Source: Ananas comosus (lineage: Eukaryota; Streptophyta; Magnoliopsida; Poales; Bromeliaceae). Taken from it: a DNA stretch of 64,000 nt. A model generated the notes under the pieces. The model saw only the letters and a list, made by a program, of their open reading frames with translations, did no database searches and was not told where the DNA came from. The position numbers were made by a program, and so were the translations under genes. Numbering within the stretch: position 1 is the stretch's first letter; each line of letters begins with the position of its first letter. Location of the stretch: positions 2,633,922 through 2,697,921 of the forward strand of contig NC_033640.1 in assembly GCF_001540865.1 (NCBI RefSeq), given 5' to 3'. Below, piece after piece: positions 21,665-33,390 of the stretch.

Positions 21665-23557
21665 TTAAGTAGATTGAATAGCAAGATTCCCAGCCATTCT
21701 AACAAAAGGTACAGGGCACTTACTAACAATATCCCACTTGCACTTGCTCGATGCATTCCCGAATAGATACAAGCTCAAAAGAAGCAACTCTCTAAGCGAC
21801 AATCTCGAAGATAGAAACCCCTCCCAGCAGTAGTTATCCAAATCGAAGAACGCATCGAAGAAGCTCCTCGTCCCCTTCAAATCTAACCGCAACAACATCT
21901 CCATTCCGAACCAGTAAAATTCTCTAGCCCTCTTCCTCTCCCCAGTCCACAAACTGCTCCACATCTTGTGACGCAGTTGCCTCCCTCTCACCATTCTCGT
22001 CGAGCCCAGACACTCGACCATTGCCTCCGCAATCACCGGCGCGAGCTCAAGCCCTCTCACTACCATGTACCCGGTCGAAGGGTGCACCAGTCCGGCCGCG
22101 CCACCTGTTGTTGATTATAAATGATAAAAATACCGTTTTGCAGTAACTTAAGCTTTTAGAGAAAAATAAAATTTTCGCACCTATTGCCATAGTACTTTGT
22201 GGAATCTTAGGCAATGGCCCGCCCATGGGTATTAAACACTTCTCGTCCTCGATCACGCGTTTGAGCTTAATTCCCAGGTGTCTAAGTCGCGCCGTCATTC
22301 GGCGCTTTATCTCGGTGTATGAAAGGATTGGCCGGCTTACAAGAGAGGTTTCTTCGAGGAAAATCAATGTCGAGTTGAGCGGCATTGCGTAGAGAAATGT
22401 TGGGGTCTTTGAGTTTTGAGGGCGTAGGTACGGCTCAGAGTCCATGTGGGAATCTCGCCAATCCATCAGCAGCATCTTGTCGAGGTCGAACGGGTGGCAG
22501 TTGACCTCTGCAAGGATGCCGTGCGCGATCTGGTACCTGTGAAATAACCGATTTCTCTAAAATCACGAGCTATTAGAGAATAATGTCTTATGTGTTACGT
22601 ATTTAATTAGCAGTACCCGTGATTTCTCTTCTTGTCGTACTCGATGAAAGGACTAGAAAAGCCGGTGGCGTCGACGACCAAATTGGCCTTCAATTCATAG
22701 CCACTGGAGCATGAAATTGCGGAACTAAACTCATTGTGTTTCACCTCCCATGCTTTGGCTTGATGAAACTCAACTCCATGACTTGTACATTCTTGTAGCA
22801 GGTGAGTCTTCAAACCATTTCGACTTATTCTCCCGTAGGGCCGGTTTAGGTACTTGGTTCGTCGGTCATCGACAATCACCGCCGTCATCGGCCAAGTCTG
22901 CGAAACAACCGATTCATCTAAAAGCTTAAAATCAACGGTCGGAAATGAAATAGTACCAAATGTAGTATTTTTGAATGACTTGCAATTTTGGAATCATGAC
23001 TTGATGGAGTTGTGTGTAGATAAAGATCGTCGGATTCCAACTTAATACATTGTGCTCTGGGTTAAATGCAAAAAAAGCCCTTCTATATTTGCATCGTGAC
23101 CATTGGTTAACAGTAGTCACTTCAAATTGATGAATATAAATTAATTTAGACGGTTAATTATAAATGATTGAAATTTTTTGTGGCAAATTCGAAACATTTA
23201 AAATTTAGATGGCTGTATTTTTGCAAATGAGTGAAAGTTCAGGTGACTTTTGGTGCGTCTAACCCATTTGCCCTTGAAGTGTTGTAACTCCGAATTTTCT
23301 TCTCTACTTGAATTCAATGTGAATGCGAATTAGACTTGAGCTAGATTGGTTTTAAAGGTACGAGTACTCTAATATTTAAAAATATTTTAGCTTAAGTTGT
23401 GCAAAAATTTCCAAAGTTTCAAACCTTGGTCCCTTAGAAAGCTGGTGCTAGTTTGAGTAAAAATTTGATGAGCATCCACGTGGGTTACGTAAATTATTTT
23501 CTATATTTTCAAAAGGCTAAAACCCAAGCTGGTCTTAGTTCTTTTTTTAAAAATCTC

Positions 23558-23603
<46 letters not shown>

Positions 23604-25267
23604 CGTTTACTTTCATTATATCAAAAAGAACTAATTTAGATATGTTCAAAAAGTAAACTTAAATTATATAGAAAAAATTAAATATAAGATAAGAAGCTTC
23701 AAGAGATTCGAATTTAGAATATTGAACTCTGATACCTACCATATATATATATATATATATGAATCGTTGGAGCACTTTGATAACTCAAGTCACTAAATAT
23801 AATATTTTAATATTTTATATTTAAGAGTGATCATGCTTTTAAATTTTATAATAAGACTAAATTACATAAAATTTTTCTGTCAAAATTTGATTTTTTATTT
23901 TTCTCTCTGTCATTTAAAAATCTACACTTTGCCCTCTTGTAAATAAAAAATATTCACTTCGCCCCTGCCATTAGTAATCTGTTAGGGTTCGTTTATAAAA
24001 TATTATTATATATTTTTTTATACCAAAAATACCGTCAGCCTTCTTTTCTGTGAACATGATGGTGAGGGGTAAAATGATGAAGGGCAAAATGATCATTTTA
24101 TCATCACAGTTCACACCATACCCCTATAAATATTTTTTATTTTATAAATAGGCAAAATATTGATTTTTAAATGACAGGGGAGAAAAGTGAAAAATTGAAT
24201 TTTGACTTAAAAATTTTCTATAATAATTCTAAGTCAAACAAGGGCGGAAATAATAGGCATACAGTACTCTTTTTATCAAGTACTCTCCAAGAAATTAATA
24301 TAAACTTTGAGAGGGTACTAAAACTCATTAAATTTATTACAAGTTTTCTCACGAAACTGCTTAGTCAAAATGTGAACTTCAATTATTTTGATTAAGGCAT
24401 CGTACTCTTATTTTTATTTTATTCAGATGACCTTATTAAACTAAGTGTAGAAACAAATGAGCGATATTTAATCGGCTAAAGATTAAGCCTTTAATTCTTT
24501 TGGTAAAGATGTATAAAACTTATCTTAATTATGGACTATTTTGAGTGGCCTATCTAATATTTTAAAATTTAATTTTGCTATCTAATATTTTAATTTATTT
24601 GATTTGAGTTAGTCAATAGTATTTTAGTTCAAATTTAAACTAAAACTTTATTTTAATGAAAATTTGAAAAGGTAAATAGTATATTCAAATTTTAAAGCCA
24701 ACGTATCGCTTACTAACTCAAATAAAATAAATCAAAAAAATCGATAGTAAAATCAAAAATTTTTAAAAGATTGAACAGTAGCCTCAAAATGATGCATAAT
24801 TTAGATAAGTACTGTAAGTTCTTACTGTTTCTTTTAATTTACTTTTTAGTGCGTCTTTCGCGTAATTTTTTGATATTATATACCTTGTCGAGGAAAGGGT
24901 CAAGGCCCATGGCCGCAAACTCGTCGACCCACACGCCGTAGTTGTTGGGCCACGCGGCGAGCGGCGACGGGTCGACGCAGCAGACCCGCAGGCAGCGCCG
25001 GGCGGCTTGCTCGGCGAGGCGGAGGCCGGAGGGGCCGCAGCCGATGACGACGACATCGTACTCCGTTGGCCGGGCCCCCGGTCGGTGATCATGCCATCGG
25101 AGGTCGACATCGAGCATCTCCGGCTTTGCCGACGCCGGCCGGCTTATGTCTAAGGAGCTCTGATGAATTCTGCTGCTGTGGGAAGCGCTTTTGGTGCTTC
25201 TGCTTTGGAAGGGCTTTTGGAATTTGTGGCTAGTGAGGAGGAATGAGGGGAGCTGTAGTGTCCCCAT
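21665..25267 (-). CDS. CCS: CCS/neoxanthin-synthase-type lycopene beta-cyclase, 4 exons
   Basis: Exons 24884-25267, 22617-22897, 22181-22536 and 21665-22104 join (phases 0, 2, 1; all GT-AG) into an open frame of 486 codons. The family cyclises lycopene ends or rearranges epoxy-carotenoids in plastids. Residues 1-50 are Ser- and Arg-rich, as in a transit peptide. The FAD-binding motif VVVIGCGPSGLRLAEQ lies at 72-87, PNNYGVWVDEF at 107-117, and the FLEETSLVSRP motif with its key acidic residues at 281-291, then MGGPLP and GLVHPSTGYM. The diagnostic words TWPMTAVIVDD, IEYDKKRNHGYQIAHG and a C-terminus ending NLAIQST resemble capsanthin/capsorubin synthase and neoxanthin synthase more than ordinary LCYB. 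These genes are typically intronless, so three introns are odd. The product could be a chromoplast-type beta-cyclase; substrate choice cannot be read from sequence. Confidence 0.92.
23557..23602 (+). repeat. (GT)n-(GA)n microsatellite in intron 1
   Basis: Seven GT units run into about sixteen AG units. Such repeats are often length-variable between individuals. Confidence 0.95.
23868..24232. mobile_element. MITE in intron 1 of the cyclase gene
   Basis: The left arm (attacataaaatttttctgtcaaaatttga, then ctctctgtcatttaaaaatc) is mirrored by the right arm (gatttttaaatgacagggga, then tcaattttgacttaaaaattttctat). Inner arms include ctttgccc and gggcaaaatgatc. There is no coding capacity and the target duplication is unclear. 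Confidence 0.65.
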
Positions 25268-25299
25268 TGTATGTTTTGGTGCAATGTAAAGGCCCCCGG

Positions 25300-25316
25300 T
25301 TGTATATATATATTGT
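25300..25316 (-). promoter_or_regulatory. TATA-box candidate of the cyclase gene
   Basis: On the minus strand the run acaatatatatataca lies 35-50 bases upstream of the start codon at 25267. That is close for a TATA box plus leader, so the transcribed leader would be very short. The AT run could alternatively be a simple repeat. Confidence 0.4.
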
Positions 25317-25320
25317 AGGA

Positions 25321-25725
25321 GGTGAAATGTATGGAGACCCCCTTAACTATATAGGCCAATTTGAAACCAAATCATCTTTCTTTTTTTTCTTTTTTTATTT
25401 TTAATTGAAGCCATCTCAACTTCTTCTTCTTTTTTGTTTTTGAAATAAGTAATTTTAGTCACACAAAGTAAAAATTTATAAAATTTATTGATAATTTTGT
25501 CGAATTTAATAATTTTAATTACTTCTTAACAAATAAAATTAAACCAAGTGATAGTTATTAATGAGAATCATTAATAAATCTGATAACATTTTTAATCAAC
25601 TACATGTAGAAAACTTGAATTTTTAAAAAAAGTTAGAAGTTGCGGGTGCTTTGTAAAAAAGAATTTAAGTTGAAGGGTGTATGTCAAAATAGGCTATAGG
25701 TGAGGGGTCTCCACATATTTTTACC
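25321..25725. mobile_element. MITE in the cyclase promoter
   Basis: The left end ggtgaaatgtatggagacccc is mirrored by ggggtctccacatatttttacc at the right end, followed inwards by paired ctatata(gg)cc and ggctatag. The 405-base element starts 54 bases upstream of the cyclase start codon, so it either carries or separates most of the proximal promoter. Confidence 0.72.
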
Positions 25726-26203
25726 AAAAAGAAAAAAAATAGAATAGGAATAATTATTGCGTAGACCTGGTCCACCAGCTCTTTTTATTCCTCCAAAATT
25801 TAAATTGGAACTTATATTTTTCTCAACTTTTAAGTTAATTGGATATATAAATATATCCACAAGATAATCTCTCTCTTTTTTTTTTAAGTATAATATGTTT
25901 TGAAATTGGGTAAGGAGAAATGGTTGCTTTCGAATTCCGCTTTTCGGATTAAGTCTCGAGTTTCAAATTTTTCGCCGAATTCTATGTTGGTTATGGGTTT
26001 TCATAATCCAACTATTTCAGATTCGAATTCAGATTTTGAAAATCTACTCTAAATCTAATCAGTTGAAATTCATATTCATACTGTGGTTTAGGGTTTAGGA
26101 TTAGAGTTTAGAGTCAAGAAGCGGTGCTAAGAATAAGTCTTAGATCAAATACAAAACGAAACCTTGATATGTATATAATATAGAGGGTATCTGATGTAGA
26201 AAG
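25726..26203. other. Intergenic AT-rich DNA, no gene seen
   Basis: Upstream of the cyclase promoter MITE. No open frames of note. A short ggtttagggtttagga run at 26085-26106 resembles telomere repeats but is too short to be meaningful. Confidence 0.5.
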
Positions 26204-26658
26204 TAGGGATGTCAATGGGTGTGGATATCCGAAATTTTATTCGAATCCGAACCCGAATGAAACGGATATATCCGATGGATATGAATATGGATTCGAATAT
26301 GGATATAAAAAATAGAAACCCGACGGATATGGATTTGGATATGGATTTTGATTATACCCAAGCCGAACCTGAACCCGACCCGAACCCGAATTTATTTTAT
26401 ATAAATATAATATAATATTAACTATATAATAATATATATATATAGAATAATTTGATGTAATGAATTTTATTTAAAATTTAGATTTAATATAAATATTTTG
26501 AAATAATGAAAAAAAATAATTGTGTCGATTCAAATTTTCGGGTTGTTCAGATTTGTGGTTGGTTTGGGTTTGGATATGGATTTTTAAAATCCATTGGGTT
26601 CGGGATCAAGTTCGGGTTTTTGAAAATCCGCCCCGAATTCGACCCGTTGACATCTCTA
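26204..26658. mobile_element. Non-autonomous hAT-like element (TAGGGATGTCAA type), copy 1
   Basis: It starts TAGGGATGTCAATGGGT and ends with the complement gacccgttgacatctcta. A perfect 8-bp duplication gtagaaag flanks it (26196-26203 and 26659-26666). The arms are degenerate tandem repeats of GGATATGGAT and GACCCGAACCCGAA and the core is AT-rich. There is no transposase. The open frame seen across its arm (MDMNMDSNMDIKNRNP) is a repeat artefact. Confidence 0.9.
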
Positions 26659-26932
26659 GTAGAAAGTATCTCTAACTACTAGTTTAAGTTTTTTTGGATT
26701 GGTACAAACTCTTTACTAGTGGATAAAGTAGATACTTAATCACTAGATGGTCCACAGCTGACTTGGTGAACTGAGTTTATGCTATAATTTCCCATCAGAG
26801 AGGAGACAAAATGGGATCAAGAGTTCAAGACCAAACATTCAAGGAAAGATGCTTCTTTTTTCTCTTTGTTCTTGGGTTTGCGTTTGAAATGGGAATAATT
26901 AGTTGGGTGAAAGATACATTTTGTCCTTAAAA

Positions 26933-27270
26933 GGTATGATTGGTTCAACGTAAAATGTACAAAATAATTTTTTTGTGAAAAAATATTTTGGTGGAATTTT
27001 TTTTTTACATTTTGTAGTATTTGGTTCGTAGGAAAATAAAAAATTCATCAATATTTGTTTGATTTGAAGAAGAAAAACCACATTTATTTAGTTTAGTGAA
27101 AATAAATAAATAAAAAAAATTTTATACGGCTTGAGTTTTCGTTTCCTGTGAAAAGTAGCGAAAAACAAAAATTTTAATTTCTTTTCCAAATCCGTAACAA
27201 TATTTTTACGAAAAAATATTTTTCATACTGAAAATAATTTTTCGATTCATTTTACGTCAAACCAAAGGCC
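26933..27270. mobile_element. MITE with TTTACGTTGAACC-type ends
   Basis: The left end ggtatgattggttcaacgtaaaatg is mirrored by cattttacgtcaaaccaaaggcc at the right end. The arms are rich in aaaatatttt. No coding capacity. Target duplication not resolved. Confidence 0.65.
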
Positions 27271-27529
27271 TGTGCGTCGCTGCCGATGTAGAGCTGAACA
27301 TTATTAACATTTCCAAAGGTTGGAAGAGTCATGTTTATTTCTTCATCCATGTACGTCTATGTGATTTTGTCAGAAGTAAAAGTACATAAGCACCTTAGTC
27401 GAGGTTAAGAATAAAACCCCACTAACTTACAGGCCTATTTGCATTCCGAGTAGTATAACACTGCCAAGAAAGGAGTACTCTTGATAGCAGGGAAGGTTGA
27501 ACAGTCCCTTCCTCATTTTTAATCTAATC

Positions 27530-28185
27530 TCAGCGTATAACGCCGACCCTCGTTAAGCCCAGGTGAGCAACGAGCCGGCAGAGCGCGAGCATGACAAACA
27601 AGGACAGCAGTGCAAGAACCTCGTGGTCTAACCCGACGGCCTTGACTGCAGGGAAATCTGCGATGCTGCATGTCAGGTTGGGAGCGCACTCGTAGGAGTC
27701 AGCCAACGAGTACTGCGACATGATCTGGAGCTTGAAGGTGTAGAAACTCACAGACACGTATTTGATCGAGGCGATGAAGGGCGGCACCTTCTGGACGTAG
27801 TAACCACCAGCTAGCATGAAGCAGAGCATGAGGACGGAGGCGAGCGTGGAAGCTGCCTTGAGTTCCATGACGAGAGCGCCGAGTGCGAGGCCAAGACCCT
27901 GGGATACCAGCACGCTCAGCAGCGTGACGGAGAGGAGCATGAAATAGCTGGCTGCCGCAGGCTTCAGCCCTCCCATCCAGTACATGATGGTAATGGAGAT
28001 TGTCGGCAGGATAAGAGCTCCATCGGCAGATCACCCACTGATCTAGCCATGAAATATGAGGATAGCGGGAACATCCTCGACAACCTCTCTTTCGTCAGCA
28101 TCATGCGCTCTTGCGGGAATGTGAATATGGCTTGATATATAGGAAAGAAGTTCCAGAACACTGTGATGAAGAACAGAAGGCCAAT
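27530..28185 (-). pseudogene. ABCG half-transporter, C-terminal membrane exon (frameshifted)
   Basis: After an acceptor TTGCAG|ATTGG the frame reads [20 protein letters not shown], then [20 protein letters not shown] and [10 protein letters not shown] one-base indel near 28022 shifts the frame, after which TYWMGG-type sequence (MYWMGGLKP), helices YFMLLSVTLLSVLVSQGLGL and LASVLMLCFMLAGGYYVQ, a short Cys-containing loop and the last helix LLSLFVMLALCRLVAHLGL run to a stop at 27530. This is the second half of the membrane domain of plant ABCG (WBC) half-transporters, which export lipids, hormones or secondary metabolites at the plasma membrane after dimerising. It probably belongs to the same locus as 34784-35607. 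The exon(s) that should encode the linker and first helices are not found between them. Confidence 0.82.
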
Positions 28186-29332
28186 CTGCAATAAGGCCAC
28201 AATTAAATACAATGATGGGAAATGTTCAAATTGCTTTTCTTTCTATTACCCAAAAGAATAGAGAGGGCCACAGCTTCTTTCGCACCTATCTGATCATCCA
28301 AAGTTTGATCTGGAGATACTCCTGCATTTTTGTTCGATCAAGGCTTCAGTAATATAATGAATAACTAGCTTAACGTCCACTGTCAATGTACGAAACAAAA
28401 TGTGTGGACATAGCAGCAGTTATAATTCAATCGTAGAGAATTAGAATGGACAACCGACAGTAATTAGAGGCTATATGTACTACACAGCTCAAATCAAGAT
28501 ATTTCATGAACACTCATCAATAACAAAGGTGTGTTTCAACTTTTCAAGCCATGAATCAATTTTCCCTCCAATTTAAGGAAGTATGAGAGAACTCGCGCTT
28601 ATAGTTAAGGTAAAATTACAGAGAGAGAAAGATCCTCACAAATCTGTGAAAATAAGAATGGAACTAATTTAATAAGTACTTCACAATAAAAAATAAACAG
28701 ATAAAAAGCTATAGAGGATCCAAAAGTGATACAGAAAGTTTTTCATTTCAGATTGTTCGTAGTATGTCTATAGGGTTTTCTCACACGGGACAACCGTCCC
28801 AGTATCAAGAACTACTCTTCTTTTTTCATCACAATGACCGTAAATCTTTTTTTTGTTATCTTTATTTAAGATGTGCAAATCAATCGTTTTTTGTAGCCAT
28901 TAGTGAACAGTATATTAATATTTTATGCTCATCATAGCATGTCTAGACTTGGAAGTTTTTGATAAACTCAATACATAGATTTAAATGAAATGAGAGAAAA
29001 TTTAAAATGAGGCCAGGAGCTAGTAGGATTCCAACTTAGGATATCCGGTTTTGATACCTTGTGAAATAACCATTAACTTTCAAAAGCGTAAGCTATTTGA
29101 AAATGAGAGAAAATTGCTTTAATTGTTTATTTTTCCACAGAATGCATAGCCGAAAAGGAATCTAGAAGCAAGGCATCAGTCTGTCAACTAGCTAAAGTAA
29201 TATGCCGTTAAAACATGGTATACTATTGCTTTCTAGCCAAAATAAACACTGCATGTATAGAAAGATGCTATTCTAGAGATGCGGTGCTGTTCTAGAATGG
29301 CAAAATGCTTGCATCCATGTTCTTTCAAGACG

Positions 29333-29385
<53 letters not shown>

Positions 29386-30159
29386 AGATGAATTCTGCAT
29401 TTTCTTTTGATTTGTGAGGAAACATTTCTTGAATTTTCACATTGAATATTCTCACATAATGAGACAGACATCACAGAATAAAAGCACTGTTGTTGCCTAC
29501 TTTTGAGTTTGTGGTGGCTAAAAGCATCCATTTTCTTAGTTTGGAAAAGCTTAAAATATTTAAAATTGCTTTTTATAGCATTTGAAGAGGATAGATTAGA
29601 AGCACTTTTTAATTTTTTGTGACTACGTACCGAAGGACAAAAACAGATATTTTTGCTAAGCATAGTCCCAAACTAATTGTTAGTGTTTGTTCTTGGAGCT
29701 TTCGAGTAGTACCTACTTAAGTGGAGCTGTTCCGAAAAAACCTAAATATTTCATTTTAACTGGACGAATTCTTTAAGTCGCATATAGTAGTGTAAGTTGG
29801 AAGCTACTGTAAAAGCACTCCAAATAGGCACAAGAGTTTTGTCTGATTTCTTGGCTTAACTAACCAAAGTTAAATATTTAAAGATGAAGTTTTCTTTCTC
29901 TCGACTAATCTAATACAATGTGAGAAAGAATTTCAAAGGGCTTGCATGTTAGTTGCATGAGCTTAAATTGCAAATATATATAGATTATCCGTTTATTGGT
30001 TAGCTTTTAAGAACTCCTATTCTGCAATTTTTCTTTGGCAAGGAAGTTAGCACAAGTCTTTTCAATCGTAAACATCTTGCATATAATTGGTAATAAAGTT
30101 TAGCATTAATTTTATTAATGCTTTTGTAACCTTTTCCTCTTGAGTAATGGTCTATTACT
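28186..30159. other. Presumed intron/intergenic DNA of the ABCG locus
   Basis: No ABCG exon could be found here on either strand. The stretch holds an (AT)n microsatellite (29336-29379) and AT-rich DNA with a degenerate fold-back-like piece at about 29580-29840 (ggagctgttcc and agcactccaaataggc words). Confidence 0.5.
29336..29379 (+). repeat. (AT)n microsatellite
   Basis: About 22 uninterrupted AT units. Confidence 0.98.
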
Positions 30160-30378
30160 GTTTTTTTTTTCTTTAGAGAGAAAGGTAGCATGCTACTGAT
30201 TCATTCAATCAGAAGATGAGCTAAGCTATAGGATGAAACAGCCAGGCTTCAAAGGAGGGAAAAAAGACGTAGTGTGCCTCCCACTAGTGCCTACGAAATC
30301 GTATTTCCACCAACGTCTGTCTAAGAGTGAGCTTTTGATTCTAAAAATTCTTCTATTCCGTTCCAACCAAATAACCCA

Positions 30379-30984
30379 TCAGGAAATAGTGATAGTCGTT
30401 AATTCCCTTCCGCCTAAAGTACCCCCCTTGAATTTACTTACTTCCCAAAGCACACCAGCTGAAGTACAGTTGTGCAAGAACCATTTGTTGGGTAGTAAAC
30501 CATCCAGTAGGGTTTTGGAGAAAATACAGCCCACGAAAAGGTGATAAACTATTTCAGGTTCTTCTGTACAAAGAACACAACTCGCCTCTCCCAAGCATCC
30601 CCTTTTCAACATATTATCCATTGTAAGCACTGTTCATTTCACAAGCCATCCAAAAATTTTAACTTTTAATGGGGTTTTAATCTTCCATAGTTGAACGAAG
30701 CTCCTTTTATTGACTCTTCCATCCTGTAAGAAGTTATATAGAGATTTAAAAATAAACTTTTCTAAATGAGTCCATCACTATCTGACTTCGTCTCTGTTAT
30801 TGGATAACGAAAAGTTGGAGAGTAATTCTTTTAGCTCTAAAATCGAATCTCCATCAAGCTGAGAGTCACACCCATTGCTACCAAAACAATCCCTCACTCT
30901 GTGTTTTAAATTGCAACTAACTCGCAAAAAATGCGGAGGTAAAGTGACCGAAGGGAAAACTGGCCGCTCTAAATGTCCATCCAC
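30379..30984 (-). pseudogene. LINE ORF2 C-terminal zf-RVT region
   Basis: Across two frames the minus strand reads ELKELLSNFSLSNNRDEVR, then KSLYNFLQDG, KTPLKVKIFGWLVK and CLGEASCVLCTEEPEIVYHL followed by FVGC. The Cys-Cys-His-Cys spacing matches the zinc-binding motif found after the reverse transcriptase in plant non-LTR elements. An in-frame stop and a frameshift separate the pieces. Confidence 0.7.
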
Positions 30985-32825
30985 AAACTCAAGCTACTAT
31001 CATCACCGATCGTGTAGGAAACACAACACCTAAAGATGTCCCTAGTCAGTAGAACACTTCGCCACCACTATAAGGTCTATGGGATGTCCCTTCTCTGAGC
31101 AGTCTCCTCCACGGGTAATAAATGCCTTCGATAAGTGCACCCCTTATCCACGTGAGTTCTTGGGACCCTTATCTATAGGTACACGAGCCACCCTTTCTCT
31201 TTGAAGAACTTTGCGTGATATAGCCCTATCCAATGCGGATTCGTCCAAATTCCTAGCCAAGCGACTTCTTTTCGTAGTGGAGAGAGAATGCTCGATTAGT
31301 GGTACGACACGCTAGGGATCGTTAGTGTTCGCCTCCTCAAATTCCGTACCGGCTGAGTCCTGCACCACCACTAAAGGTACTATACCAAAGATGTGATCAG
31401 GTGACAGGTTCGTACAAAGTTAAGCGCCCCCCAATTTGCGGTATAGAATCTCTGAGGGAGGTTGAGGCTTTTTTGGCAAATAAGCTAGTCAAGAAAAAAC
31501 TGTAAATACTTAAAAAAGGGATTACCTGACTCGAGAATCCCCAACATAGCAAAGGTTGGGCTAATCGAAGAGTTTGATGTACACATCCCACCTGCTTGGA
31601 TAATCTAATTTCATCTGTGCCTGGAACATATAGCATGTTGAGCGAATTCTCCAAACTAGATGACTCAAAGGTTAGTCCACCCTTGTTGAAATCAATCCCA
31701 GAGCACTGTAGTGAGTAGTGACCCCAAAATAGCCCATAACCAAAACACCACCCCATTACTCAGGTCTACCCTCAAATCTTGAATTGGGCCTACGAAATAC
31801 AAAGTCCAAATGTCTGCATTGGCCTTCCGGCTACCAAAATTAGCTGATGTTGATGCTCATCTCGAAAATTCTACTACAGTCGGAGTCATCTTGATCACCC
31901 TCATGCAACAGCCGCCTTAGGCCCCCTCGACGCAATGGCCACCTAGGGCCCCCTCGTATCAGGAGACGTGGTCACAGAAACTATTCCAAGTCACCTCTGT
32001 CCCCCTCGGTGCAAGAGCCGCCTAAGGCCCTCTCGGTGCAAGAGCCGCGGTCGTTGTAATCTTTCCCGACCGCCGAACCGTCACTAACCCTCTACTATGA
32101 GGCCCGAACCCGAATCGCACTCCACAATGTAACCCTAATCGAAGGACGTCTCTTTTCTCCAATTCGTTGTCAAGAGAGCCACCTGGTGCCCTAGTGATAG
32201 ACTCCTTGGTATCCGCATCATCTCCCTTTTCAATCAGGTCAGCGATAACTTTCCCTCTATCATGCAACTTTGAAGCCCGCGAACATGGATCCTTATTTGA
32301 AACTATACTAATTCTACCAAACTCGCGCCTCTTGATAGGTTCAGATTCTTCAGAATAATGTTGGGAGTCCTCATCTGAGATCCAAAAAGCTTCGGACATC
32401 GAGCGTCTTGGGAGTCGCATACCCTCCACCAAAAAATTGGTGTCCTCCTCCACTCCAACTATTAGCACGGCTGAGCCCTCGTCGGAGGCCATCGAAATTC
32501 GACGACCGCGCTCGAGGAAAAAAAATCCGTCTTCTATCTCTAATCTCGAAAGAGTTTCACTTCATCTTGACCATCTTATCTAGATGCATCACCTTCTCTG
32601 GATTCACTGTCTCCCGCCGCGCCCCCGCCAAAGTTACCAATCTTGTGGGCTAATCGTCGACCCAACGGATCTGTTTGATCCCGCCTTTTGTTTGGTTCTA
32701 CACATACCACGATCGTCCCCTCCAAAAGGTGTCGATCTCTCCAACCGGACAATAATGGACATGATTATATTCCCCATTGTAATCTCCAAGTTTTCTGGAA
32801 TGTCATCCAATTTGTCAACCGCAAT

Positions 32826-33390
32826 CTAGCACCTGAACCCAACTAGGTCGTGTATATTAAGACTCTTTTCATCAGCCTGGAGATAATGCCCAAAACCATT
32901 AACAATAGCCGCAACCCTGGCCTCAAACCAGCATTCAAACTGTAGATTAACCAACTTCACGCTTTGTAGGTAATCTGAGATCGAATGGCGTCTTGTAGGG
33001 TTTTCAACCATAACATCACAATTGACAATATGGGAGGGTAACAATCTCTCAGCTAACCACGTCGGCCGGTCGCACCCAAAGAGAAAGAAAAATTACGAAA
33101 TCCCTCTCATGAAACCAGTCTACCAAAATGTCGTTGGAGAACCTGCCAAAACTAATAGAGAAATCATTTGCAATCAAATATTGAGGGAAATGTCCAAGTC
33201 TAGTCGGGCCTATGACATTGACGAGCACGCGTTCCTGCATTGTTGCGGCCGAGTGTGAAAACCTTCGGTGTATAGTATGAACACTTTCTTTGGGAGGGGT
33301 CAAACTGCATGGCCCTTTGCATCTTTAGTGGAGAGTGGGCTATGGAAACACTACAATTTCGAGCAAGATGCCTAGTTTTGTAGCACACTA
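32826..33390 (-). pseudogene. LINE ORF1 zinc-knuckle/DUF4283-like region
   Basis: The order zinc knuckle, then a spacer containing ERVLVNVIGPTRLGHFPQYL, then DUF4283-like strands, is that of ORF1-type proteins in monocot L1-like elements. Frameshifts near 33300 and 33045 break it. It would bind nucleic acid if intact. Confidence 0.65.

Larger units (their letters stand above)
22898..24883 (-). other. Intron 1 of the cyclase gene
   Basis: A 1986-base intron with donor AAG|GTATAT and acceptor TTTCGCAG|ACT, disrupting neither reading frame nor conserved residues. It contains a GT/GA microsatellite (23557-23602), an AT microsatellite (23743-23760) and a MITE (about 23868-24232). Introns 2 (22537-22616) and 3 (22105-22180) are only 80 and 76 bases. 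Confidence 0.85.

Noticed and set aside
24784..25110. Pro/Ser/Ala-rich frame overlapping the first exon of the cyclase gene
   Set aside because: Alternative frame of the GC-rich cyclase exon 1, not a separate gene.
26209..26415. Open frame with repeated MDMNMDSNMDI and PDPNPN-like peptides
   Set aside because: It lies in the GGATATGG/GACCCGAA repeat arm of a hAT-like element; similar frames occur in the other copies.
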